64,000 nucleotides of DNA from Ficedula albicollis (Eukaryota > Chordata > Aves > Passeriformes > Muscicapidae). Positions 32,745 to 45,916 of this stretch are shown piece after piece; positions within the stretch are counted from its first letter, which is position 1, and each line of letters starts with the position of its first letter. Location: positions 17,458,955 to 17,522,954 of the forward strand of contig NC_021685.1 of NCBI RefSeq assembly GCF_000247815.1, read 5' to 3'. The notes beneath the pieces are model-generated. The model had not been told where the DNA came from and did not search any database. It was given only the letters and a program-made list of their open reading frames with translations. The translations under genes and the position numbers were made by a program.

Positions 32745-33205
32745 ATCACAGAAACCCAGAATGGTTTGGATTGGAAGGGATCTCAAAGCTCATCCCACCC
32801 CACCCCTGCCATGGCAGGGACCCCTCCCACTGTCCCAGGCTGCTCCAGCCCCAGTGTCCAGCCTGGCCCTGGGCACTGCCAGGGATCCAGGGACACCCTG
32901 TGCCAGCCCTGCCCACCCTGCCAGGGAACAATTCCTGCCCAATATCCCATCCAGCTGTGCCATTCCCTGTGCCCTGTCCCTCCATCCCTGTAAATCATCT
33001 CTCTCCATGTTTCCTGCAGCTCCTTCAAGGCCACACTGGGGTCACCCCAAAGCTTCTCCTGCCCAGGTGAACAGTCCCAGCTCTCCCAGCAGAGCTGCTC
33101 CATCCTCTGCCCATCCTGGAGCCTCCTCTGGCCTGGCTGCAGCAGCTCCAGCTCCTCCCTGTGCTGGGGCAGCTCTGCAGGTTCAGATCTGTGGAGCCCC
33201 TGAAG
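32745..33205 (-). mobile_element. CR1 LINE 3' portion, about 460 bp
   Basis: Starts with CACAGAAACCCAGAATGGTT and TTGGAAGGGATCTCAAAGCT, continues through CCCTGCCATGGCAGGGACC and AATATCCCATCCAGC to AGCAGCTCCAGCTCCTCCC. All are reverse-complement CR1 3'-region words. The right boundary is approximate. Confidence 0.85.
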
Positions 33206-34361
33206 GGTGAAGTCCCTGAGAAGCCAAGAGGGCTCAGAAGCAGCCCTGGCTGCCCAGGAGGGGGATCCCTCTGGGCGCACTCAGACCAAGCCACCCTCAT
33301 CCACCCAGAGCCACTGACTCACTGGGGCACTGGGGGGATTAAAAAGCCCAGAAATGTGCTGTGCACACCTTCATTTCTCACAGAGGCACCACCAAGCCAT
33401 TATTTACTAAGCTAACTAATTAGGCAGCCACCCTTGCAGATAATAAGAATGCATTAAAGTATTTAAAATTCCGGTACAAGCCTGACACATACGAAGTGGC
33501 TGCCCTTCTTCAAAAGAAGATGAAAGTCAAAGGAAATAAACCATTTAGGAACACTCAGCACATCTGAGGTGCAGAGGAAAGGTGGCATCACCTCAGCATC
33601 CAGGAAAGGAAAGGAAAACAAAGCTGAGTGCTGTGGGATGCTGAGGCATTTCACATTTTTATTGTATCAGCTTCTAGTTCTAAAGAGATCATTAGATACA
33701 CAATTTGAATTAGCATTAGATAGATGATAAAGTAACAGCTATTCAAAACAAACAGAATTAACCCACAGAACTGCAAAAACCAGCACAGAAAACACAGGAG
33801 ATTGAAGGTACTTCAGCTGACAGTAATCTAAAAAACCAAGCTGGTAAATTCAGTTTTACCCCAAGAAATAAGTTGTAAGTGAATCTATAATTCACTGCAG
33901 TGAAAGCACCCTTCCCTCCACACAGGCACTGCTCCAGGAGTGGGTAATAGAATCAAAGTCATAGAGCAAGTTTACAAAATGCAGAAAATAATCAATCCAC
34001 TGGAAATAACACCAGGAACGCTCCCAGGGGATACAAGTGCCCTGTGCACTTGATGTAGTTTCAGAAAGAGTTCCTCAGGTCCAGCTGAGGATACCCATAA
34101 CTTGGGGGCACAGAGGAAATCAATTTCCATAGCACTACAAAGCTGATAAAAATTTAGAGGAAGTCTGGAGAATTCAGCATCTGCCAGCAAAATGCCAGTT
34201 TTACATTCTCTGTGAAAAAGCCTTCATGAGAGCATACAGCAGGGTGTGGGGGGCACAGGACAGGAAAACTTGCATATTCACCCCTTTTTCTCTCCACACA
34301 CATTCCTGGCAGCTCTCCACAGCAGATCCCTGAGCACCTCACCCATGGGAGCAGCCCTGGG
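33206..34361. other. Intron 7 between CR1 and the 61-bp minisatellite
   Basis: Mostly unique, AT-rich in the middle. No coding evidence. Confidence 0.5.
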
Positions 34362-35100
34362 GTGAGCAGAACTGGGACTGACAGCAGTGGGGAGCAGCAG
34401 GAGCACACCCCAGCCCAGCCAGGTGAGCAGAACTGGGACTGACAGCAGTGGGGAGCAGCAGGAGCACACCCCAGCCCAGGCAGGTGAGCAGAACTGGGAC
34501 TGAGAGCAGTGGGGAGCAGCAGGAGCACACCCCAGCCCAGGCAGGTGAGCAGAACTGGGACTGAGAGCAGTGGGGAGCAGCAGGAGCACACCCCAGCCCA
34601 GGCAGGTGAGCAGAACTGGGACTGAGAGCAGTGGGGAGCAGCAGGAGCACACCCCAGCCCAGGCAGGTGAGCAGAACTGGGACTGAGAGCAGTGGGGAGC
34701 AGCAGGAGCACACCCCAGCCCAGGCAGGTGAGCAGAACTGGGACTGAGAGCAGTGGGGAGCAGCAGGAGCACACCCCAGCCCAGGCAGGTGAGCAGAACT
34801 GGGACTGAGAGCAGTGGGGAGCAGCAGGAGCACACCCCAGCCCAGGCAGGTGAGCAGAACTGGGACTGAGAGCAGTGGGGAGCAGCAGGAGCACACCCCA
34901 GCCCAGGCAGGTGAGCAGAACTGGGACTGAGAGCAGTGGGGAGCAGCAGGAGCACACCCCAGCCCAGGCAGGTGGGCAGAACTGGGACTGACAGCAGTGG
35001 GGAGCAGCAGGAGCACACCCCAGCCCAGCCTGGGGTGGACAGAACTGGGACTGACAGCAGTGAGGAGCAGCAGGAGCACACCCCAGCCCAGCCAGGTGAG
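34362..35100 (+). repeat. 61-bp minisatellite, about 12 copies
   Basis: Unit starts GGTGAGCAGAACTGGGACTG and ends CCCAGCCCAGGCA, 61 bp apart from 34421 to 34970. Central copies are identical; the two at each end differ (GACAGCAG for GAGAGCAG, GTGGGC or GTGGAC for GTGAGC). Most units contain CAG|GTGAGC, a good plus-strand 5' splice site consensus. Confidence 0.95.
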
Positions 35101-36216
35101 CCTGGGCACCAACTCCACCTGGGGCTACCAAGAGCCACACCTGCAAATCCACCTTCACCAGAGCATCAGCTCCTCCATGGCCTGGGGAAGACCCTGCCCT
35201 CCTCAAGGAAAGGCCCTGCAGGCAGGAACACACCCCAGTTGCAGGCCATTAGCTCCAGAGGGGTCAGCTGCCCAGGCAGAAAGGGTTTCAGCTTCTTCCT
35301 CTTCAGTTATTTCTGCATTAACTTCCCTTTTTCTTGGCTTTTTTCAGTCCAGTGACCTCTAGAATTTGGATTCTTTGACTCCTGGAGAGATGCCCAAAAA
35401 ACTCATTCTGCCTCTAAGGAAATTCACAATTTGGCATTTAAGGGGAACAGTATCAAGTGATATGGCTGCAGTCTTATTTTGTACTTGACATCAGAGCTCT
35501 CCAGTCACCTTCTTCCCCAAAAAATGACTCAGAGTCCTCAAAGGAGAGGGTCAAAGGCACAGCAGGGGAGAGGAAGCCAGCCCCACATCCCACATTTCTC
35601 CCCACACAGTCCAGAAGGCTGAGTGGTGAGGGGGGTACACACACAAACCCTTTGAAAAGAGAGAAATGAGACTGAAGCCACAGATGCAGAAACCACCTGG
35701 GCAGTATCACACAGCCAGTTGCTCAACCTCTACACAAGCAGAATTAATTGCATTAATTCTGGGGTTTAGTCAAGAGGATTTGACTAAAAATAATACATAC
35801 TTAAAAGCAGTGCACAGTATTGGGTTAAAAACCATAGGGACAGCATATAAATGCAGGGATCTGACTTGGGCACCACTGACATTCACAGTTGCAATTCATC
35901 TGCTGGGAAGCCTGAAACCAAAACCATCCATCAACTTCCAACAGCAGATACAGGACAAAATGTGTGTGCTACAAACAAGTCCCAGGGTTATCTTCCTACT
36001 CAGCAAAGAGGGGCTTTTTAAAGCATCACATACCAATGTTGCAGGTAATATCAGAAAAGAAAAGGAACTCAAAAAACCAGCTCAAGTCTCAAGCACATCA
36101 TGAGATTGGTGTCTCAAAGAAATTGCTGAAGTATCTCCAGCATTCCTTATAATCTGTTTGTATTTTAATTTGGGGAGAAATCATGCAACTCCATTCATAT
36201 ATTAAGACAACATGTA

Positions 36217-36888
36217 AAGAAATTTAACAGTATCAGAATTATCTGAAGTCTTTAATAGCTTAGGGTAGTCAATGTTCCAACTCCCCCAAACTGCCTCTGT
36301 GTGCAGCCCCATGGCCAAATCTTCATCACTCATCAGATTCAAAAAACTGCCTGCCACACTTGCAGGTGGGAACCTTTCCACAATTCAATCAATCAAAGGC
36401 AAAAAAAATTTTTAATGAATCTATCTTTTAAATAGAAGGTCAAAATAAATTCCCAAAGCCCCGGCAGATGAAAGGCAAGGTAGAAGGATGCTCTGGAGCA
36501 GTCATGGCACGCAGGACTGACCCACCTGCACCTCACAATGCTCTTCATCTCTAAGAAATTTAACAGTATCAGAATTATCTGAAGACTTGAATAGTTTAGG
36601 GTAGTCAATGTTCCAACTCCCCCAAACTGCCTCTGTGTGCAGCCCCATGGCCAAATCTTCATCACTCATCAGATTCAAAAAACTGCCTGCCACACTTGCA
36701 GGTGGGGACCTTTCCACAATTCAATCAATCAAAGGAAAAAAAAAAAATTAATGAATCTATCTTTTAAATAGAAGGTCAAAATAAATTCCCAAAGCCCCGG
36801 CAGATGAAAGGCAAGGTAGAAGGATGCTCTGGAGCAGTCATGGCACCCAGGACTGACCCACCTGCACCCCACAATGCTCCTCATCTCC
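36217..36888 (+). repeat. 336-bp tandem duplication, unidentified sequence
   Basis: AAGAAATTTAACAGTATCAG starts at 36217 and again at 36553, and the copies match nearly throughout. Each copy has a minus-strand open stretch of roughly 70-90 codons, but frames differ between copies and no protein family is recognised. It may be an old transposon or retrocopy fragment that was duplicated. Confidence 0.85.
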
Positions 36889-39800
36889 GTCCAGTCACTC
36901 CCCCACACTTCCCTCTCAAGACACCACACCTACAAAGCTGAACCCATCCTAAACCAAGAACCTTCTGTTTCCAGAGCCTTTTTCCCCTTAGAGAAGTAGC
37001 AGGCTTCATTTCCCCTGATCACTCTGCAGGTTTCAGAAAGTAACTGATAACGTCAATTCACGTTATCATACTCAGCAAACCACAGCTGACAGCACCTCAG
37101 GCATATCAAAGAGATTCTGAGCTGAGAAGCAATTTTTTTTCTTCTGGCCACATATGGCAGCAGTGGAGCACCCAATGAATGGCAGCAGCCTTGTTTCCTG
37201 ACAGGCAGAGGTTAGCAGGAAGGCAGTGGAGTCGATGCTCCACGAGTGGCTGCACATCCCACAATATTTGCCTTCACTCTGACACACACAATAAAGAAAA
37301 ACACCTCCATTTGTGGAAGGCACAGGTATTTGTGAAAGCCAGCACAGAACCATCTGGGTTTGTTTCTTCAGTGCCTACTGCTAATTTTGCACATGCCCTG
37401 GTTTTCCCTCTGTGGCTCAATGCCAGTGCTTTTTTTAATTGGTGCTGAGAAAAATGCACCTTTTAGACCACCTTTGCAAGGCAGCTCCTGGCCTGACAGC
37501 CTCTGGCTTTGCTGCTGTTATTGAAAGGAAACTACTCCTCTACAATGCCTGTTCAGCAAAAATAATTTGTGAGTCTCCAAAGTCATGAAGTGTTTTCAGA
37601 TAGCCTGAGCAGGTTTTTAGCTCTGCCACACACAAGCTGGATCTGCTGTTTCCCCTCTAACTCCTGTCCCTCCTGCTAAAGGCCAGAAGGCAAAGTTCTC
37701 TCCTCTATTTCAACAGCTTTCCAAGATACAGCTTAAGCCTCATCCTTTTCTCAGACATGAGAAGGATTAAGTCACTCTTCTGCCTCTATTTAAATTCCAG
37801 AGGGCTGCCACTATTTGGATAAGCCACAAATGCTAATTATTCTGTATTGATTCTGTTGACTTTCTGGGACAAAGGAGGTCTGAAGCTCCAGGACACATTA
37901 AGAGCATTACAGAACATCAGCTTTCTTACACAGGATAAAACAGGTTAAGCAAGAGCAGACTCTGGATAATAAACATCACATCCAGGAGAGAATACCCAGG
38001 TTTCCATCAAGCCCTCTAATGCTTGCAGCAGGAGCTGTAAAGAGATGAAGAGATATTGGAAAGGAAAAAATGAAAGAGCACAACAGGTTTTGCATGTCAT
38101 GGGAGCACTGGAGAGGGGACATGTGTGTACATGGACAGTGACTGCTCCCCTTCTCTCCCTTCATTATCTCCTGAATCCCAGCCTGCAGATGGAACTTAAT
38201 CCAGAGTTTGTACTAGATGAAGGCACAAGGAAAAGGAGAACTCGAGGACTTGAGATGCAAGTAGTGGCAATACAAGAACTGTGGTTTTCCAGCTTTGCAA
38301 TAATTCCATCATCCCTCTCCTCCAACGAGAGGAAATGAAAAGCCCAGTTGTGTGTGTAATACTTCTGCACACTGAGAGCATGATCCTGCTGGAGGCTAAA
38401 AGACTGTTTATCCACAGATCAGCAGTCACTGTGCAAACTTACATGCTCCAGTCCATCCATACTCCTCCAATTTGACTTTGAGTGACTACTCAAGTATCAC
38501 CAAATGGAGCTGCATTAGGGGTGACTACATATTTAATCTTATGTAGGCAGATAAAGTTCAAATATTTCCTTACAAAACAGTAGAATTCAAATGAATTAAG
38601 CCATAAACCATAATGTTAAAGCAGAATCCATGCACAGTATAAGAGTGTATTTATATAAAACCATTTACAGCTCAAGGAAAGTAAAACACTGGAAAATGCC
38701 AATCTCCATATCACAAACAAGGGTGTACACATTATTAATGCAGCTTTTCCCTGCACTAATCTTTATCTCATGTTGATCATATAACATTTAAGAAAGGTTG
38801 AGATTTATAATGTATTATCACAAGACTAGAATGTGTTAACACTGGAGACGGTGACATGCCTGACAAGAAAGGAAAACCCAGGTGTTTCACCAACACAAAA
38901 CCAAAGGGTGAGGGAGGAAGGAGGGAGCAGGTGGGATGGGAGCCCTCACTGCCACTCAAAGTATGCACAGGACACCACTCCTGCTGAGAGCCTGCACCAG
39001 AGCTCAGCCCTGCTGCACAGCTGGCTGCAGTGAGCACTGGAAGTGAGGGCAGCCACCTTCCTCCTTTTACAGACATTAAGAGTCTGTAACAAAAATGCTG
39101 CAAAGCGTGGAAAGGCTACAAGGGTGAGCTCTGCTGTACGAGGCAGTTCAGAACAAGTCCCAGCTGCTGTCAAATCTATTCAATTTAAGAGAGTTCTCCC
39201 TGGCAGCTCTGCACCAAACAAGCAGCAAAGGCTGAAAGCAGTGGCTGGAGCTCAGCAGTGATTTAAGACTTCAGGAGACTCCTGGGCTCCTACTGGAAGC
39301 AGACCTGAGGTGTGAGTGCTGGGCTTTGCTGGGATTCTCTTAGGAGGCATTCAGCCAGCCATATGGTTCTTTAAGAGATGCATCTGCCCAGCACAAAAAC
39401 TGTCCTGGGTCTGGAAAAGCATCCAGGACTTGCAAGTTGTGCCACCAGCATCAATGGCTGCACTGGGCACACAGCTGGAGCCCAGATGTGCTGCCCTCCC
39501 TCCCCTCTAGCGCTGGGCACCCCAAGTTGTTTGGGGTGTCTAAACAAGCAATTCCACATCAACACTGGGACAAGCTCAGGGAAACCACTGGGGCTGACAG
39601 GGAAGACTCTGAAGAGCTTCAAAGCCCAGATGTGCTGCCCTCCCTCCCCTCTAGCACTGGGCACCCCAAGTTGTTTGTGGTGTCTAAACCAGTAATTCCA
39701 CATCAACACTGGGACAAGCACAGGGAAACCACTGGGGCTGACAGGGAAGACTCTGAAGAGCTTCAAAACCCAAAGATCACAAGTGTACAGAACTTCAGAT

Positions 39801-42800
39801 GAGCTGGACTCTAAAGAACTTCCCAAATTCCTGAAGCGAACCCAAAGATCACAAGTGTACAGAACTTCAGGTGAGCTGGACTCTTAAGAACTTTCCAAAT
39901 TCCTGAAGTCCTTGTACTACTCCCTAAGAAACAGAAGGCACCAGAACATCTCCTGAAAATCCCACACTAAATCCCAAACCAGAGTGGTGTTGGGTGAACA
40001 CCTGGAAGCTTCATTCTGGAGCCCAAAAATGCCTGAGTGACACAGTGTGAAGTTCTCACCGTCTTCATCTGGCTTCACTCCACTGATGCTGAAATATTTA
40101 CTCGATGGCAGCCTGTAAGCATTAAACTTAAAACTCTTATCACTTCAGAAATGTTCTGTTTTTAAAAGCAGCATCTTTGTCAAAGCAATAATGTCTATGG
40201 AAATTAGGGCCCAGCATAACAGCACAGCTTTCTACTGAGCAGCAAAGTCCATGACAGGAAAACCCATCCAGGCTTTCAAACCACATCCATCACGTCAGCA
40301 TTCAGGCATCTTAAACTGACAAACAATATTAAAAAAGAAAGTGTAGATTATCTCAAGGCAGAATTTTTATCAGCATCTTTATCGTCAACACAGATCAGTG
40401 TGCCATTTTAATTCACATCTATTCCCTCAGAAACAGATGCTTTCATTAAAAGGGCTATGCAAGAGCCCTTTCAGTATATAGATACTTGCTATAAATGAAT
40501 TCTACAGTCATGTGAAAATTCACATGCTCCTTTCCAAGCTTGGATCCTCGATGGGAATACAAAGCTGTGGATCAACATTATTAATAGACAAATTCATCAT
40601 GAAAACACATCTCCATTCTGTAAATTGCAAGTGTGTCAGAAGTAGAAATATCCTTTGCTGGTAGTTCTGAAGACAAATGACTTCTCCCAGCAGATATTGA
40701 ATAGATAAGCCAGGCACTTTCCTGCCCAATCACTTCCAAGCATCAGAGATGCTCAGAGAAGCTTAGGAAAGAAAAGCAAAATAGTGCAATTAAGGTTGAG
40801 CAAACAGCACTTGTGTGGAGCATTACATTCCCCTAACTGCACTGAACATAGACACAAGGGTGCAAACCAAGCATTTAGCAAGTGATGGGTCCACCAGGCC
40901 CAAATCCAGCAGGGCTGGGCCCTTCTCTGGAGACCCTGAGGTCCAAACCACACTGGCCTGCAAGAGCTCCTTGAGGCAGAGCAGGAGCACAGCCTGGGCT
41001 CAACCACCTCCATCACCTTCAAGCTGTGCCACAGCAGCACAGGTTAGGCTAAAATCTAACACAAAAAGAAACAACTCCCACCCCCAAGCAGCTCCTGCTG
41101 TGGCACTCAAGCACTTGAGGCCAAAGAGAAGATGGAAACCAGGGAAAATAAAAAGCCATCCTGAAGTGATGTGTGCCTGGAATGCCTGCTCTGAACCAGC
41201 TCCCAATGGCTTTTCTCCATTTGCTGCCAAGCACCTCTAATGCAATCCAGACAGTCAAGGACACAGTCAGAATGTTAATATGAAAGCATTAAAATTCCCA
41301 TTGAAATGGGACCTGTCAGGCTACTTTATGTAACATGATTTATCGTTTCCAAATGTAGTAACAAGGGATTTTATTGTACAAGAGCATGTGGTACACAATG
41401 GGGCTGCGGGTCTGCACTCCGCACTCGCCAAACTACAACTCCTGACAATGCTTCTGCTGGTACACGGCTGAGTTACTGGTGTGTGCATCAAAGGGGAGCT
41501 GGATGCATTAGAAATTGATGGGGTGCAGAACAGACTGAAAACGAGAGCTCTCTGCACCTCCCTGTGCATGCTAACACAGGCAGACACCTCTGACCACTGC
41601 TGGCTCATGGAAAGGAGCCCATCTGTCCCCAGCCCTCAGGGCTCCTGCACCAGGCAGTAAAACTGACTGTCAAAAGCTTAAGGAAGCTTTTATTTCCAGC
41701 CTTACACGTCAGTCAGATAACTGATGTCTTCTGCAAGTTCAGGGCACACGGAGAGCACACTGGAAACTGCTGGTTATATCTCCAGGACACGGCTGTGCTT
41801 CCTGCCCCGCTAAACCCCAAACCCCTTCAAAGCCCGGCCTCAAAGGCACCAAATCCAGGCTTTGCCACGTGTGACACAGCTGCCAGCAAGGCAAGCTGCC
41901 CAAGTCCTGTGCTAATGACACCCAGAGGGTTACAGCACAGAGCACAGACCTGTCACAACTAAGTTGGTGGATTCCTGTGTCACTGACACATTTTCTTGCT
42001 TCTCAAATACAGAAATTGTTCAGCTGTCAGCCCACTGGGGATTTTGTAATGCATTTCGGTAGTTTAGCTATCCATGTAGTTTTCATTGGAGATATGTTAA
42101 CTTTGAGGCAGAGCTGAGTAGCACAGCACAGAAAAGCAGAGATGTTGGCTGTACCTACAGCAGGAGAGGAATCTCACCAGCTGCCAGTGCAAAGGCAACA
42201 CCAGGATAAACTGGTAGCAGTGTCAAAAAATACACAGCTTCATCTTTTTTACTTGGAGCAAACTGCAACAGGTCAACCCACACAAGATCACACAGCTACA
42301 CCCAAAAGACTGTTCCCATTGTATTTTCTGGTATTTCTTACTAACTTCTTCATTGATTGCACTATTAATCTTGACATCATTCAGTTCCATGCCTTGCTCT
42401 GCCCTCTTGCCCTGCCTAAGTCTGGAATCGATGTTCAACTAAACTCAAATATGCTTTGAAATTTATTAGTTTAATTAATAAAATACACACCAAGAGTGCC
42501 TGACTGCCACAGATCATACAGAGATCTGGGTCTTGCCATCTGTGAGTTATATCACAAACTGAGCTGCAACTGATGTGGTCTCTCTGCTACATTCCAGGCA
42601 GTTGATCCCAGAACCAAGACCTTGGACTACTCTGCTTTCACAAAGCTACTCAGAATCAATAATGAATTTAGGCCTTCCCCTTCCAGCTCTGCCACTCAGC
42701 ACCAGCAGCAAGAATCAAGCTTACTCCAAGTAATAAAACCCAAACACAAATAGGCATCTGTGCTACTTCAATCCAAGAGGGAACTGCAATGCAAGTTTAA

Positions 42801-43061
42801 AAAGGAAAACTATTTTCTGTTGGAATTGTGAGAAGTGAGCAAAAGCCATAATGGAAAACAGCTCTCCCCAGGAGAAATAGAAGAGGAGGGGGAAAAGCCA
42901 GAGAATCAGATGCTACAATTAAGGGATGAACAGTTGGGATTTCAAAGAATGCAGTTTATAAACCAAGAGGCTGGGTCATGAAGTAGCCAGTGAAGTTCAG
43001 TGGACACAGGTAACAAAAGCCCATCTCACTTAACATCCACAACAGAAACACACTCCTGCCA
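36889..43061. other. Intron 7: long unique stretch
   Basis: Except for the duplications at 39479-39905, no repeat, exon or RNA gene was recognised. 41330-41600 is locally CpG-containing and repeat-free but shows no identifiable protein. Confidence 0.5.
39479..39905 (+). repeat. Nested tandem duplications (144 bp, then about 72 bp)
   Basis: CCCAGATGTGCTGCCCTCCC occurs at 39481 and 39625 (144 bp apart). Directly after, CCCAAAGATCACAAGTGTAC occurs at about 39769 and 39841. Copies differ by a few bases. Confidence 0.88.
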
Positions 43062-43301
43062 CTAGCATGACTTCTCTTGCCATTTTCAAGAGCAGTCCAG
43101 CTTGGTCAGAAGTGCCTGGTCAGAGCTGCAGACTGCCAGCACTGGGGGATACTTGGGGTAAGATAAATCAAACAGCTCCCTTGTTCCTGTCCTTCTGCTT
43201 GCAGCATCCACTACTGACCAGTCTGACAGGATGCTGGCCTTGATGTAGAAGATTTAGTCTGACCAAGCTGCTCTTGAAAATGGCAAGAGAAGTCATGCTA
43301 G
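43062..43301. repeat. Inverted repeat, arms about 45-49 bp, 145-bp loop
   Basis: The left arm 43062-43110 starts CTAGCATGACTTCTCTTGCC. The right arm 43258-43301 is its reverse complement, ending GGCAAGAGAAGTCATGCTAG. The only clear difference is a 5-base TCCAG insertion in the left arm. No clear target-site duplication is seen. The CTNNA1 pre-mRNA could fold this into a long hairpin. A small MITE-like element or a local inverted duplication are both possible. Confidence 0.85.
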
Positions 43302-45672
43302 ATGAAAAAGGAAATCATACACACACCAATCTAAGAAAAAGGGGATTCAAACTTCTGTAAGCAACTACTGAACAAGCAAGTCTTGCCCTTCTTTTAAAGG
43401 CATTATCACAGGATTATTCACTGTGCCAGCAGATGCAGTGGGGGTCAAGAGATCCTACAATTCAGTTTATTGCCAAAAAGTGTTATTCAGCTAAAAACTT
43501 CTGCCACACTCCATAACCCAGCCACCACTGCTTCCAGACTTACAGACCTTCAAGGACAGGCACAGAGAAACTGTGGGTCCAAAACACTAAACTTTGAGTT
43601 ATAAACTGTCTAGAAAACAGTGTTGTTATTGCCAGAGGTCTGAAAGAAAGCCCAAAAGGCAGAGAAAGTCACAGCATTTAAAGTTAAAAAGGAAATTTGC
43701 CTCAAGATAGTCCTGTGCTTCAGCTTTTCCAGTGTAGTCTTCATCCAATCTTCTCTGATTTTTTTTCAACTTGGCCAATAAAATACCTCTTACTCTAGCA
43801 CTTGGATAGGATTTATGATGCACTGCAAGTGCTGTGCAATTAACAGATTTAATGCCCAATTCACTTCCTCCTTCAGAGGGAGACTGGAGGAAAGCATCCC
43901 AGGAGCTGTGGGTATGTCATACATATACATGAAATGACATTTCCTCTGCCACTACTCTAAGTCAGCACATCCCTACTTTTCCTGCAGATGTATCAAACCA
44001 TTTTCACTGTTTAGATTCCCAACTATTAGTCATTCTTCAGCTTAATCACAGAGGGGTTTACAGTATGGATTTTTACACACCAGCCCACATTTTCACCATA
44101 ATTTATCAATTGCTTTTTCCACTCCATTTCACTGAATTTCTAATCTCATTTCCCCAACTACACTGTCTACAATCATAACATAACATAACAGTGACTTTAA
44201 AAAATGCAGTATGCTCCACTAATTTCACAATGTGTTAAAGGAGATAACAGAAGGAATACATTCTTTCCATCTCAGCATGACTGCTTTAACTTGCCCATCA
44301 GAGACAAAAGCCCATGGCTGAGGAGGAGGACAGGCACTGCTGTGAGGGGCAGTCCAAGCTCTGCACTCTCACACTGCTATTGACCAACGCTCAATGAGAC
44401 AAATGCCACCAACTCCTCCATGCAAGACTGAGCATTTCCCTCCTGCACATGTTTAATAATTACCCTTTGGTGCTGCTCCACCAAAGAATCATGCTGACAG
44501 GGCTCCATCCAATCCAGCAGCACATCTGAGGGATTATTGCTGATGCTTCATAGCCTCATAAAACACCCTGCTCAAAGGAGTTCTGAGTGGCACAACTCTG
44601 TGCTTTGCTTCCCAGCTGCAGTCTGAAGTTCTACAAAATGTCAATGCTGAGCACAAGCTACTTTCACAAGCAATTAAGACAGACTACATGAATACCTAGC
44701 TCAGCCCGCAGGCTACATCACACTTGCCTTTCTGTTTTGTTCAATTACTTTGCCCTTCTCTTTGGTAAACAGAAATCCTTGTTTTCCTTTCTCTCCACCA
44801 CACACTGCATCTGTTCTCCAAATTCTGCCACCCCACACTTGGAAGCTCCTGGACCAGTTTTACTCCTTGCTGAAATCACTTTGGCCAAAAGATTTGGAGG
44901 TAAGCTGCCTAACCAGCAATGTTCCTAAATAAGTGTTACTGTCTAAAAAAAAAAAAGGTATCTCTGAACTCAGTTGCACCCCAAACAAATCCAAAAGCAT
45001 AAATAAGATCTCAAGTCTTCCCATTTAAGATTTCTTCAGACAATTTAACTTGCCACAGTGCTACAAGCCACACAGTTTGCTTAAGCTGTTGCCATTTCTG
45101 CAACTTTATTTCTGAAATCAGCTTTAACAGTATTGAAGTTTAACAACTGTATATAGTCTTGTCTATAATCTTATGGTATCCTGATCTCACCTCTCAACAC
45201 AGCAAGTTCTTCAGCTTCAAACCCACTGGAACAAGAGCAAAGAGGCAATGGAGGGGAAGGAAGTCCAGCACTGCACCATGATGCCCTCAAATGCAGAAGC
45301 TCATCCGCATGACATGACACTTACTCCAGCCACAGAAACTCACAGGCTTCAAACACTGTGCACATTCAGTGCCTAAACACTGGAAAAGAACTGCCCAGAG
45401 CCCAATATTTACACCAAACTGCTCTCAGATTTTTTACTACATATTTAACTTCATACATCACTTCTACTCAAACTGAGCAGCAACAATAATCAACTTGATT
45501 CTGACAATTCATGCTTTCAGCTGCAAAGATGACAGAGTTAAAGTTTCCAAGAGTCAACAGAAGTGAAGCACAACTTTTTGCATAAACCCAGTTACCTTAT
45601 GTAAACCGAGGCTTGAATTTCTCTACAAAACAATGTCAACAGTCATAAAATAGAAATAAGAGCAGTGCCAAA
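43302..45672. other. Intron 7: AT-rich unique stretch
   Basis: No gene or named repeat recognised. Short open frames at 43626-43859 and 44737-44932 have no support. Confidence 0.5.
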
Positions 45673-45765
45673 GGGTGAACACTTTATGATGGTAGCACCT
45701 GTAGGGTTAACACTTTATGATGGTAACACCTGTAGGGCTAACACTTTATGATGTTAACACCTGTT
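45673..45765 (+). repeat. 31-bp tandem repeat, 3 copies
   Basis: AACACTTTATGATGGTARCA units start at 45678, 45709 and 45740, just left of the splice-donor minisatellite. Confidence 0.9.
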
Positions 45766-45916
45766 TGGAAGCCTAGAGATCAGTTTTAATGTAAGTATTA
45801 TTGGTGATTTAAGTAGATTTCAGCCCACATCATGAGAAACCTTTCAGGACCATTTGTTACTGTTCAAATCCTGTTTGGGACAGAACAAACCAGCTTTGAG
45901 GGCTTCAGTTCCACAT

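Noticed and set aside
34154..35233. Cys/Pro-rich 359-codon repeat protein on the minus strand
   Set aside because: The 61-bp unit happens to lack stops in its frames; three frames are open over the same DNA and no start or splice context supports a gene. The same reasoning removes ORFs over 21722-22499, 31080-31759 and 54093-55362, apart from the exon 4 part.
36502..36717. 71-codon minus-strand ORF as a small gene
   Set aside because: Lies in the 336-bp duplication; the frame is not kept in the other copy and nothing is recognised.
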